This document shows positions 54,680 to 63,244 of a DNA stretch of 64,000 nucleotides, piece by piece. The position numbers and the translations under genes are program-made. Numbering within the stretch: position 1 is the first letter of the stretch; each line of letters begins with the position of its first letter. A model generated the notes under the pieces. The model made no database searches. It was given only the letters and a program-made list of their open reading frames with translations, and was not told the DNA's origin. Source of the DNA: Microbacterium sp. 10M-3C3 (lineage in GTDB: Bacteria > Actinomycetota > Actinomycetes > Actinomycetales > Microbacteriaceae); the NCBI RefSeq assembly GCF_003931875.1, contig NZ_CP034245.1, positions 1,550,001 through 1,614,000 on the forward strand, written 5' to 3'.

Positions 54680-54985
54680 ATGAACAGGAAGTATTCGCCG
54701 GAGATGCGTGAGCGGGCGTTGCGGATGCTCGCGGAGACGCGGCCGTCGCACCCGACGATGATGAGCGCGGTGCGTCATGTGGCCGGGCTGCTGGGGATGA
54801 GCCCGGAGACGTTGCGGCTGTGGCAGCGGCGTTACGAAGTCGATGTCGGGGTGAAGCCGGGGCTCACGACGGACGCGGCGGCGGAGATCAAGCGGCTGCA
54901 GAAGGAGGTCTCGGAGCTGCGCAAGGCGAACGAGATCCTCAAGGCTGCGAGCGTGTTTTTCGCGAAGGAGCTCGACCGTCCCTGA
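54680..54985 (+). CDS. IS3-family transposase OrfA
   Basis: A 101-residue OrfA: an N-terminal helix-turn-helix (SPEMRERALRMLAETRPSHPTM to PETLRLWQRRYE) and a C-terminal leucine zipper (IKRLQKEVSELRKANEILKAAS). It binds the terminal repeats. AGGAAGT surrounds the ATG region. A T-run (GTGTTTTTCGCG near 54954-54965) just before the stop is a plausible slippage site for making the OrfAB fusion. Confidence 0.9.
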   Translation: MNRKYSPEMRERALRMLAETRPSHPTMMSAVRHVAGLLGMSPETLRLWQRRYEVDVGVKPGLTTDAAAEIKRLQKEVSELRKANEILKAASVFFAKELDRP

Positions 54986-54990
54986 CCGCG

Positions 54991-55918
54991 ATGATCCGGT
55001 TCATCAATGAACATCGGGATCGTTTCGGGGTCGAGCTCATCTGCCGGGTGCTGCCCCCCGGCGGTTCAGGGGTTCCTCACCTCCCGCGGCTTCCGCGCCG
55101 CAGTCGGTCGTGTGCCGTCGGTGCGGCAGCTGAAGGACGAGCTTCTCGTGCCCGAGGTCGCCCGGTTGCACGCGGAGAACTACGGCGTCTACGGGCGCCG
55201 GAAGATGCATGCGCTGATGCGTCGGCAGGGGTGGGAGATCGGTCGTGACCAGACCGAACGCCTGATGCGCCTGGCCGGGGTGCGCGGCGTCCGCAACTCC
55301 AAGCGGGTGTTCACCACCCGCGCGGACAAGACGACCGCGCTGCCGAGTGATCTGGTGAACCGGCGCTTCACAGCGCCGGCGCCGCGGCGGCTGTGGGTCT
55401 GCGACGTGACGTACGTCGCGACCTGGAGTGGGTTCGCGTACGTCGCGTTCGTCACCGACGTGTACTCGCGCCGCATCGTCGGCTGGAACGTCGCATCCAC
55501 GCTACGGGCCGAGATTCTGCCCTTGCAGGCGCTGGACATGGCCGCCTGGGGTGCCGGTGGTGACCTCACCGGGCTGACGCATCACTCAGACCACGGGTCC
55601 AACTATATGGCGATGGTCTATACCGAGAGGATCGTCGGACTCGGCGCCGTGCCCTCGACAGGAACGGTCGGCGACAGCTACGACAATGCCCTCGCCGAGG
55701 CGATCAACAACCTCTACAAGACCGAGCTGATTCGTCAGCGCGGTCCCTGGCGCACCGTCGAGCAGGTCGAACTCGCGACCCTCGAATGGGTGTGGTGGTG
55801 GAACAACCAGCGCCTCCACGGAGAGCTCGACATGCGCACGCCCGTCGAGGTCGAGCAGGCGTATTACGCTGACCTCGAATCAGCCCAACCGGCCCTTGCC
55901 GGACAAGGCTCCCAATAG
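54991..55918 (+). pseudogene. IS3-family transposase OrfB, frameshifted
   Basis: The DDE integrase of the element. The true start is ATG 54991 (MIRFINEHRDRFGVELICRV). A six-C run at 55054-55059 shifts the frame; with five C it would continue PPAVQGFLTSRGFRAA into the downstream frame. The catalytic core has D in WVCDVTYV, D in HSDHGSNY and E in NALAEAINNLYK, and ends VEVEQAYYADLE. The insertion makes the transposase inactive unless it is a sequencing error. Confidence 0.88.
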
Positions 55919-55940
55919 GAACGAAAGTCAGGCCGATTCA
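55918..55940 (-). repeat. right terminal inverted repeat of the IS3 element
   Basis: The complement of the left end with one mismatch. It overlaps the end of orfB and is followed by AAT, not the GTC found outside the left end. Confidence 0.9.
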
Positions 55941-56446
55941 AATGGCCAGTGATCGCAATATTTGGCGCGTAAGTCCCGCAGTTGTTCGCGTACCAATTGA
56001 TCTCGTTCGCGAGTCTCTGGGCGCCATTCCAGACGTGGGAAGTCGATCCCCGACCCGCGGCTGACCGCGACCTCCACGGCGGGCTCGCGTCCGAAGGTGA
56101 CGGCGCGTTGCACACTCTCGTCCTGCGGGAGGGCCAGCCAGTCGACGCCGCCGAGGTCGTAGCACGGGAGTTCCGACGGGGCTGTGGGCTCGACACCGCA
56201 CGTCATGATGATCGCGGCGGGACTCCCCCACGCGCCCGTCGCCTGCGCATCCGTCCAGCGCCGATCCTGCCCCGCGACTCGCTGCGGCAGCGAGACGGTG
56301 AGCGCGGCGCACGACGGGTGGTTCGCGTCGCGAGCCGCCTCGAGCGAGACGGTGTTCGAGCACGCGCTGGTCGTCACGGCCGTGGCGACGACCAGCGCCG
56401 CGACGAGCGCGCGGCGGATGCGGGTCGACAAGCGCGTCGCGCTCAC
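55928..56446 (-). pseudogene. DUF3515 lipoprotein gene with replaced 3' end
   Basis: From GTG 56446 the ORF encodes an N-terminal signal with lipobox TSAC and then the DUF3515 core (CAALTVSLPQ, GQDRRWTDAQATGAWG, TFGREPAVEVAV). Homology ends near 56043, after GSGIDFP. The last 38 residues, encoded by 55928-56042, are unrelated, Arg-rich and run into the IS right end. The normal C-terminal part of DUF3515 is therefore lost. In related genomes DUF3515 sits beside ddl and thiL, as far as I recall, which is not the case here. Confidence 0.7.
55941..56042. other. foreign segment between IS and DUF3515 core
   Basis: About 100 bp, AT-richer than its surroundings. On the minus strand, another frame reads AQRLANEINWYANNCGTYAP, which looks more protein-like than the frame fused to DUF3515. 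This may be the stump of a gene cut by the IS. Its origin is unknown. Confidence 0.4.
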
Positions 56447-56449
56447 GCG

Positions 56450-56584
56450 ACGGTCAGGGTCGCCGACCGCCCTCTCCCCCGTGGGCGAGAGCGACGCGAC
56501 GTGGGCGTCGATGTCGAGTGACAGCTCGAACAGTGCCTCGGGCGGATGCGGCGCCGCTGCGATCAGCGTGAACGAGGAGGGCAC
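56450..56584 (-). pseudogene. SRPBCC-family N-terminal remnant
   Basis: From GTG 56584 about 43 residues (FTLIAAAPHPPEALFELSLD, then IDAHVASLSPTGERAV) match the conserved N-terminus of SRPBCC/polyketide-cyclase-like proteins. They then run in frame into the DUF3515 leader, so the remaining ~110 residues of the domain are missing. It starts 4 nt after the arr stop, so an arr-SRPBCC operon was probably truncated by deletion. Confidence 0.65.
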
Positions 56585-56588
56585 GGCG

Positions 56589-56996
56589 TCAGTTGATGAT
56601 TTCGCCGCGATCGCGCTCGATCGCGGCCAGGCGCGTGCGCCATTCCTGGAGCGCTTCAGGGCTCAGGCGCGTCCATTCGAGCACCTCCTCGATGATCCGC
56701 AGCGGCTCGGTGCTGCGGTACGAACGCGTCGGGTTGCCCGGGAACTTCTTGTCGGTGACGTTCGGATCGTTCTCGAACGGACCGAGCGGTTCGACGAGGT
56801 AGACGTGCGGCTCCCCCTCCCCCGCCGCCAGTTCCGCAGCCAGGCCCGCGCCGTCGCGGAGCGCCGTGAAGTAGATGCGGTTCATGACGATCTCGGGCCG
56901 GTAGTTGGAGCGGAAACCCGGTGTCAGGAGATCGCCGACTCCGAGGTCGGCCTTGGTGCCGTGGTAGAACGGGCCGTGGTCCAGAACATCGTCCAT
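56589..56996 (-). CDS. arr: rifampin ADP-ribosyltransferase Arr
   Basis: A 135-residue Arr enzyme. It begins MDDVLDHGPFYHGTKADLGVGD, with the NAD-contacting histidine H12 in FYHGTK. RSNYRPEIVMNRIYFTAL and FENDPNVTDKKFPGNPTRSYRS follow; these cover the Tyr and Asp of the family's H-Y-D site. Arr inactivates rifamycins by ADP-ribosylation. Length and motifs look complete. It is divergent from the sigma-factor gene and next to IS-disrupted genes, hinting at mobility, though many actinobacteria carry arr chromosomally. Confidence 0.93.
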   Translation of the reverse strand: MDDVLDHGPFYHGTKADLGVGDLLTPGFRSNYRPEIVMNRIYFTALRDGAGLAAELAAGEGEPHVYLVEPLGPFENDPNVTDKKFPGNPTRSYRSTEPLRIIEEVLEWTRLSPEALQEWRTRLAAIERDRGEIIN

Positions 56997-57066
56997 CGTG
57001 ACGACCTTACGCCCGGGGCTGTGCTCGCCGCTGTCACACTTCGGCGCCTGCCGGACAATGCAGGGT

Positions 57067-57657
57067 ATGGAGGATGACGCCGCCGACGACGCGCTGCTGT
57101 GGCGACGCGCGCGCGAGGGCGGCGATGCCGCGTTCGGGCTGATCTTCGACCGGCATCGGGATCGTGTCTTCCGCCACGCCTACGCGCTCCTGCGTGATCG
57201 AAACGACGCGGAGGACGCATCGGCTGTCGCGTTCCTGGAACTGTGGCGACGACGGCGCAGCGTGCGCGTCGTCGACGGCTCGGTGCTGCCGTGGCTGCTC
57301 GTCACGACGACGCTCGGATGCCGAAATCTGGATCGCTCGCGACGACGGTATCGGCGGCTGCTGGAACGGCTCCCCCACGAGGTCCCTGATGCGCCGATCG
57401 ACGATCCCACGCGACTCGACGCACGTCGCGCGCTCGTGCCGGTGCTTCGTGAGCTCACACCCGACGACGCTGCGCTCCTCTCGCTCGTGGCGATCGAGGG
57501 ATACCCGATCGCGGATGCGGCGCGCGTCCTCGGGGTGTCGGCAGATGCGGCACGCACGCGGTGGCACCGCCTGCGTGCGCGGTTGCGACGTGACCTGACG
57601 GATCATCAACCCGAGCCGGCGAACGGAAAGGAGGAGTCGTGGACGAACCGCAGATGA
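57067..57657 (+). CDS. ECF-like sigma-70 family RNA polymerase sigma factor
   Basis: A 196-residue group IV sigma factor. Region 2 (AFGLIFDRHRDRVFRHAYALLRDRNDAEDASAVAFLELWRR spans about residues 20-60) and region 4 (LTPDDAALLSLVAIEGYPIADAARVLGVSADAARTRWHRLRARL at about 135-180) are clear. ATG 57067 is used; ATG 57058 in frame is an alternative. The downstream membrane-protein gene overlaps its end and could be a cognate regulator, though no zinc anti-sigma motif is seen. Confidence 0.87.
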   Translation: MEDDAADDALLWRRAREGGDAAFGLIFDRHRDRVFRHAYALLRDRNDAEDASAVAFLELWRRRRSVRVVDGSVLPWLLVTTTLGCRNLDRSRRRYRRLLERLPHEVPDAPIDDPTRLDARRALVPVLRELTPDDAALLSLVAIEGYPIADAARVLGVSADAARTRWHRLRARLRRDLTDHQPEPANGKEESWTNRR

Positions 57658-58384
57658 GCGATGTGTTCGCCGCTGCGCTCCGGCGCGAGCTCGTCGAGCG
57701 CGTCCGACGGGCGCCGGGGCGACGCCGGCGTCTGTTCGCCGGGTGGGCATGAGCGCGGTCCTCGTCGCTGCGGGCGCCGTGGGCGCGACCGCATCCGGCC
57801 TCCTTCCCCTCCCCGGCGGGCGGAACGTCGACACGTTGGCGGAGTCGGTGTCGACCACCGTCACCGGCACCGGCGTTCTGGATGCGGGCCCCCCTCCCGC
57901 CGAGGCGACGGCGCTCTCGCTCGTGCTGGTGTGCGACACCACCGGACGCTTCGCCTTCCCGGACGGCGCATCCATGGTCTGCGACGTCCCCGGCTCCGCT
58001 GCCGGGTACGAGCTGCCGCTGGCTGCCGCTGCCGACGGACGCATCCGGATCAACGCGGATGCCGGAGCGCGCTGGACGCTCGCGGCCACATGGGTGCGGT
58101 CGACCACGACCGAGTGGGCACGCAACGCGACCGGCGACACGTACGGGGTCGAGAACGAGAACGGTGCGCCCGACCTCATCGCCGTCCAGGCGACGAACGG
58201 CACCTTCGGGTACGTCCACCGCGACGATCTGGAGGACGCCGACGGCACGACGGCGTCGAAGAGCTTCCGCTCCCCCGCCGACGCGCTCGCGTGGCAGGCC
58301 GAGTACGGCGGCCGGATCACGTACATCCCGGTGTACGAGTCCGACGGGACCACCGTCATCGGCGAGTTCCAGGTGGGCGGCTGA
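57639..58384 (+). pseudogene. membrane-anchored protein downstream of sigma factor, frameshifted
   Basis: A strong AAAGGAGG precedes GTG 57639, inside the sigma gene. The first 35 residues (MSDVFAAALRRELVERVRRAPGRRRRLFAG) stop at a TGA at 57750. The +2 frame (GTG 57743 on) continues with a membrane helix (SAVLVAAGAVGATASGL) and a ~180-residue exterior domain. One missing G in GGGTGGG (57741-57747) explains the break. Repaired, it would be a 248-residue single-pass protein and a possible partner of the sigma factor. If the break is real, a shorter protein could start at 57743 or 57749. Confidence 0.65.
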
Positions 58385-58404
58385 TGCGCGGGTAGCCTGT
58401 CGGG

Positions 58405-58848
58405 ATGTCGCGCTCGCCGTACGTCGCCCGCATCCGCGACCGGATCGGCCACGATCTGCTGATGCTTCCGGGGGTGACCGCCGTCATCCGAGACGGTGAC
58501 CGCTTCCTCCTCGCGCGGCACGCGCACTCGGGCACCTGGAGTCTGATCGGCGGTGCGGTCGAACCTCTCGAGGAACCCATCGACGCGGTCGTCCGAGAGG
58601 TGAGCGAAGAGACGTGGGCGCGCGTGCGCGTGACCGGCGTCGTCGGCGCGTACGGTGGCGCGCCGCTCGCGGTGACGTATCCGAACGGCGACGCGGTGAG
58701 CTACGTCACGACTGCGTTCGCGTGCGAGTTGCTCGACTCCCCCACGCCCGACGGCGTCGAGCTGGTCGAGCTGGGATGGTTCGCACGCGACACGATCCCC
58801 ACGCTCGACCGTCGGCCGTGGATCGACCGCGTCCTCGCCGACGCGTGA
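58405..58848 (+). CDS. NUDIX hydrolase
   Basis: A 147-residue NUDIX protein with the box GGAVEPLEEPIDAVVREVSEET; the glycine after EE-x is replaced (EETWARV). Substrates are nucleoside diphosphates linked to another group. ATG 58405 has TAGCCT exactly 6 nt upstream and no Shine-Dalgarno. It appears intact, unlike several neighbours. Confidence 0.87.
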   Translation: MSRSPYVARIRDRIGHDLLMLPGVTAVIRDGDRFLLARHAHSGTWSLIGGAVEPLEEPIDAVVREVSEETWARVRVTGVVGAYGGAPLAVTYPNGDAVSYVTTAFACELLDSPTPDGVELVELGWFARDTIPTLDRRPWIDRVLADA

Positions 58849-58949
58849 GCGGGCGCGCCGCATCCATCCTGCTGCCCGGCTCTCGGATCGGATTCGGCGC
58901 GCTGCGATAATGAGCGCGACGGCGAGGTGCGCGGTCGAGGGGAGCGCGC

Positions 58950-60883
58950 ATGCGCAAGGGGACCATACCGGCCGCGGCGGGAGTCGTCGTTCTCGTTTCC
59001 AGCGCGCTCGCGGCGGCGGCGGTCGCGCCGCCCGCGTTCGCGGCTCCGTCGCCCCCGTGCTCCGAGTTGGCGGCGACCGGCTGGTGCGAGTTCACGGCGC
59101 CGGCGACGGGAACGACATCGACGGTCGATCTCCCCGCGGGCGAGATCACCGCGCTCGTCATCGGCGGGTCGGGCGGGAGCACCGACTGGGCCGAGGGCGG
59201 CGCGGGTGGCCTCACGGTCGCGAGCTTCACGATGCCCGCTGCGGGTCCGCTCACGGTGTACATCGGCGGTGGTGGGCAGGCCGACGGCGACTCGGGTGCC
59301 AGCCTGCTCGGATTCGGCGGTGCCGGTGGATGGTTCTCCTCCCCCGCCGATCACCCGGGCGGCGGTGGCGGTGGAGTGACCGCGCTCGCCGGCTCCACCG
59401 GTCCGCTGGCCAGTGCCGGAGGGGGCGGGGGCGCGGGCGGGGGTGGATCGGCACTCGCGGCGACCGCGGCGCTGAATCCCGGCGCGGGAGGCGACGGCGG
59501 CAGCCCCGCATCGGACGGGCGGCCCGGGCGGGCCGCTGGATACGGCCCGACACCCGATACGGGCGGCAGCGGCGGACCCGGAGCCGCGGGTGCCTTTCCC
59601 TTCGGCGGTAACGGCGCGTCCGGTCAGGACAACGGCGTCCGTTGGCCGGGCGGTGGCGGTGGCGGTGGCGGTCTCGTGCCCGTCGGCGACACCGCCCACC
59701 AGGCCGGCGCAGGAGGCGGCAGCGGCTCGTCGGCCAGCGGCCAGTGGGAGGCTGCGCCCGCGGGAGGGGGCGGTGGCGGCGCCTCGTGGGCCGACACCAC
59801 CGCGGCTACGGCATGCGGGTCACCGAATGGCGGTACCTGCAGGCGCCCGGTCCTCTCGGGGACGGCAGGATCTACTTCTTCACGGCCGCCGCATCGATCT
59901 TCGGCTGCCTGCCGGGCACGACCACGCAGGATCTCGTGCCGCCGTATGCGTACGATCGGGCGTTCGTCCTCGCGCAGGGCGGCTCGGGCGCGAGTAGCGG
60001 CGATGGGGCGCTCGGCGGGGGCGGCACGATCCAGACCGGGATCGTGGATGTGCAGCCGCTCACGCAGAAGCAGATCGTCGTGGGATGCGCGGCGAGCGGA
60101 CGCTCCGGCGGCAGCGGCTGGACCACGGGCGGTGACGGCGGCTACAACGCCGCCCCCGGCCAGACGGCGGGCGGCGGAGGTGGAGGGTCTTCGATCTTCG
60201 CCGAGACGGGCGCTGCCCCGCTGATCGGCGCAAGCGGCGGTGGTGGTGCGGGAGGGAACGTGACCACCGTCGTGTCGGGCGGTGACGGCGGGACGACGAC
60301 CCGCAGCGCAGGCGTCGGCGCACCCCAGGCGGGCGCGCGCGGCCTGTGGTCCGTTGCGGCCCCCGTCGGGGGCGAGGGCGGCGACCCCGCGGCAGCGCCG
60401 ACCGCTGACGGTGCGGATGCGGACGCCGTCACGGATCCGCTGTCCACATCCGTCACCGGCGGAGGCGGGGGCGCGGGCGTCACCCGAGGCGGCGCGAGCG
60501 GCGACATCGGGGTCGCGACGAGCGGTGGGGGCGGAGGCGGCGCCGGAGACTCCGTGAACACGTCGAGCGCACTGACCTTCTCGGGGCACGCATCCGACGG
60601 CAGCGGCGCGGACGGCGTGGTCATCGTGATCCCGATCCGCCCCCTCGCGCTGACCGGTGCCGGGCCGGGGGGTGGCACTCCGTCGCCGGATCCGGTCACG
60701 GGTGGCGGCGCAGCGGGTGGGTCGGCAGCGAGCGGCGCCACAGCGAACCGCCGGTCCGAGCTCGCGGCTTCGGGTGGCACGTCGGACGCCGCTTCCGCGC
60801 TCCCGGTCGCCGTGGCCACGAGCGCCCTCGGACTGGGCTTGGTCCTCGTAGGGGTCAGGCGGCGTCGACGCTCGCGGCTCTGA
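58950..60883 (+). pseudogene. Gly-rich surface protein with sortase-like tail, frameshifted
   Basis: A repaired product of about 645 residues. It has a signal peptide (VVVLVSSALAAAAVAPPAFA) and two Gly-rich domains, the first starting near WCEFTAPATGTTSTVDLP and the second near LPGTTTQDLVPPYAYDRAF. Long GGGG tracts lie between them. The C-terminus has LAASG, a hydrophobic helix (PVAVATSALGLGLVLVGV) and RRRRRSRL, which resembles a class E sortase signal (LAxTG) or a plain anchor. The two frames join at CTCGGGGACGG (59855-59865), where one missing G restores SGDGRIYFFTA. GAGGGGAG precedes ATG 58950. Confidence 0.72.
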
Positions 60884-60903
60884 GCGCTGTCATCCGGATC
60901 GCC

Positions 60904-60921
60904 CGCGTCCGCGCGGACGCG
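60904..60921. terminator. 18-bp perfect palindrome between convergent genes
   Basis: CGCGTCCGCGCGGACGCG is fully self-complementary and lies between the Gly-rich gene (+) and DUF6458 gene (-). It can form a hairpin on either strand and is the likely bidirectional terminator. Confidence 0.7.
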
Positions 60922-60930
60922 TGAACCACG

Positions 60931-61185
60931 TCAGATGACGTCGTCGCTGCGCGTCGTCTGACGCGTCACGCGCTCGCCCGCGGCGGGGTCGACACTCGTG
61001 CGTGTCACGGTGTCGGTCGAGCGCCGGCGCACCATGAGCACGAGGCCGATGATGAAGACCACGGCGCCGGCACCCATGAGGATGTAGCCGATGAGGTCGA
61101 GGTTGACCCACTCCACCTGCACGTTGACGGCGAACGCGAGGATGGCGCCGATCACGAAGAGGGCGATTCCTGCTCCGATGCTCAT
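60931..61185 (-). CDS. DUF6458 family small membrane protein
   Basis: An 84-residue protein with two membrane helices (GIALFVIGAILAFAV and IGYILMGAGAVVFIIGLVLMV) and a basic, polar tail. The opening MSIGAGIALFVIGAILAF and the NVQVEWVNLDLIGYILM junction match DUF6458. Function is unknown; it is common in actinobacteria. AAGGGAATGCC contains the ribosome site. Confidence 0.85.
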   Translation of the reverse strand: MSIGAGIALFVIGAILAFAVNVQVEWVNLDLIGYILMGAGAVVFIIGLVLMVRRRSTDTVTRTSVDPAAGERVTRQTTRSDDVI

Positions 61186-61331
61186 GGCATTCCCTTCCGG
61201 CGGCGCACGGCCGCCTTGCTCCGACGCGCAGGGCGTCGTCTCATGATCCGACGCGGGGCGTCACGGCGGGAGGGCTTGACAGCGCGCCGGCGCGGGGTCG
61301 CGATGTCGGTGGGGGTGTTTACCGTGGGGTC

Positions 61332-62623
61332 ATGGATGTTGGTTCGGGCGACGAGGACGGGGTGTGGGACCCGTCGTTCGGTGAGCCCGGGATCGATGCG
61401 GTCGCGTGGGTGCAGGAGTCGTCGACGATGATGGCTGTGCTCGCGGCGGAGCGGTTCGAGCGGGTGGCGTCGGCGCGGCGGGAGGCGTTGGCGGGGCCGG
61501 TGCCGTTCCGAGGTGCGTCGCCGGAGATCATCGAGCGGTCGTTGCGGTTGGAGTTGGCGGCGGCGTTGCAGATGACCGAGACCGCGGTGGCCCGGATGCT
61601 GCACACCGCGGAGGCGTTGGTGAACCGGTACCCGGCCGCGCTGGATGCGCTGCACGGGGGCAGGACGACCGAGCGTCACGTCGATGTCCTCGTCGAGCTG
61701 GTCGACACGGTCGAGGAAGAGCTGCGGGAGGCGGTGGTGCCGGTCGCGGTGCGGCTGGCTGAGACGTGCGCGCTGGGCACGTTCCGGCGCCGGCTGCGCG
61801 CGCTGGTCGACACGGTGCGGGCGGCGTCGCTGGAGGAGCGCCACCGTGAGGCGCTGACGCGTCGCCGGGTGATCCTGGAGCCCTCCGAGGACGGTATGGC
61901 ATGGCTGCTGGTGCACCTGCCCGCCGTCGAGGGGCACGCGGTCATGAACCGGCTCGACGCGACCGCGAGGGTCCTCGCCGACCAGGACGGTGAGGAGCGC
62001 ACCCTCGACCAGTTGCGCGCGGATGTCGCCGGCGACATCCTCGTCGACGGGCAGGTCGCGGCGTATCCGGAGCACGCGCGCGGGATCGCCGCGACCGTCA
62101 CGGTCACCGTGCCCGCTCTCGCCCTCCTGGACGACGCGTACGCCGACCCGGCCGCACCGCCGGTCGTCGAGGGCGTCGGACCGATCCCGCTGTCGCGGGC
62201 GCGGGAGCTGTGCGGGGCGGCGGCCAGCTGGATGCGGGTGCTCACCCACCCGAGACCGGGATCGTGCTCTCCGTCGGCCGCGACACCTACCGTCCCCCGG
62301 CCGATCTGCGCCGCCTCATCCGGTGGCGTGCGCAACGCTGCCAAGCCCCCGGATGCGGCATGCCCGCGCACCGCTGCCACATCGACCATCAAGCGCCCTG
62401 GTCAAACGGCGGCCGCACCGACCTCGACAACCTCGCCCCGTTGTGCACGAACCATCACATCGTGAAACACCACGGCGGCTGGACCGTGCGTCACCTGCCC
62501 GGCGGCACCCTCGAATGGACCTCGCCCCTCGGCCGCCGCTACCTCGTCCGCCCCACCCGCCCCGTCTTCGCCCCCACCCCCCACGCCCCACCCCAGCCCA
62601 CACCCGACCCACCACCCTTCTGA
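61332..62623 (+). pseudogene. DUF222-HNH endonuclease family protein (13E12-like), frameshifted
   Basis: A repaired product of about 430 residues. The N-terminal DUF222 domain includes a helix-rich region (LAAALQMTETAVARMLHTAEALVNRYPAALDALHGG). The C-terminal HNH nuclease is CQAPGCGMPAHRCHIDHQAPW through LCTNHHIVKHHGGW. The frames join in CACCCACCCGAGACC (62244-62258); one C missing from the run restores THPETGIVLSVGRD. ATG 61332 has TACCGT exactly 6 nt upstream. Such proteins occur in many copies in actinobacteria. Confidence 0.8.
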
Positions 62624-62673
62624 CGCTGCGCGCCGAGACGCGCATGTCGGCGCCCGGGTCTACCGTGACGGTC

Positions 62674-63235
62674 ATGCCCGGACGATCTTCCACACCGCCG
62701 TCACACTCAACGGATTCCTCGCGACGACTACGACGGCCTCGACTGGCTGTTCGCCGTTCCGGGCGTGCCGAGGCGGAGAAACGACTTCGCCGCGTTTCCT
62801 GGCGACGGTCGGGTCGTTCGTCATAGGCGCGGCGACCTACGAGTGGGTGCTGCGCCACGAGCGCGAGACTCAACCCGGCATGTGGCGGGAGAGCTACGGG
62901 GCCACGCCGTGCTTCGTCGTGACGCATCGCGAACTCGAGACCATCGACGGTGCCGTCGTCCGGTTCGTCCGCGGGCACGTGGACGCATGGTGGCCGCATG
63001 TCGTGGCCGCCGCCGGTGACGGCGACATCTGGCTCGTCGGCGGTGGTGACCTCGTCGGCAGGTCGACGACGCCGGTCACCTCGACGAGGTGCGGGTCTCG
63101 ATCGCTCCGGCACTGCTCTCCTCCGGCAAGCCGCTCCTCCCCCGCCGCATCGGCCCCGACCGGCTCGAGCTGACAGCCGCCGCCCGCGCGGGCCAGTTCA
63201 TCGAGGCCACCTACCGGGTCGGTCCGCGAGCGTAG
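62674..63235 (+). pseudogene. dihydrofolate-reductase-like (RibD_C) protein, multiply frameshifted
   Basis: The translated pieces are RTIFHTAVTLNGFLA, YDGLDWLFAVPG, DFAAF, TVGSFVIGAATYEWVLRH, PGMWRESYGATPCFVVTHRE, DIWLVGGGDLVG and SSGKPLLPRRIGPDRLELTAA. They match one RibD C-terminal/DHFR-like protein of ~187 residues. At least six single-base indels separate them, mostly in homopolymer runs (near 62677, 62723, 62768, 62783, 62799 and 63062). No substitution-type stop is needed to explain the breaks. TACCGT lies 7 nt before the ATG. Confidence 0.7.
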
Positions 63236-63244
63236 GATCGGTCG

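Larger units (their letters stand above)
54632..55940 (+). mobile_element. IS3-family insertion sequence
   Basis: A 1,309-bp element with orfA, orfB and matching terminal repeats. The ends begin TGAATCGGCC and finish with the inverse, ending CA, as in IS3 elements. orfB is in the -1 frame relative to orfA. The 3-bp flanks differ (GTC left, AAT right), so there is no target-site duplication, which suggests a deletion or rearrangement after insertion. The transposase is frameshifted (see orfB). Confidence 0.9.
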
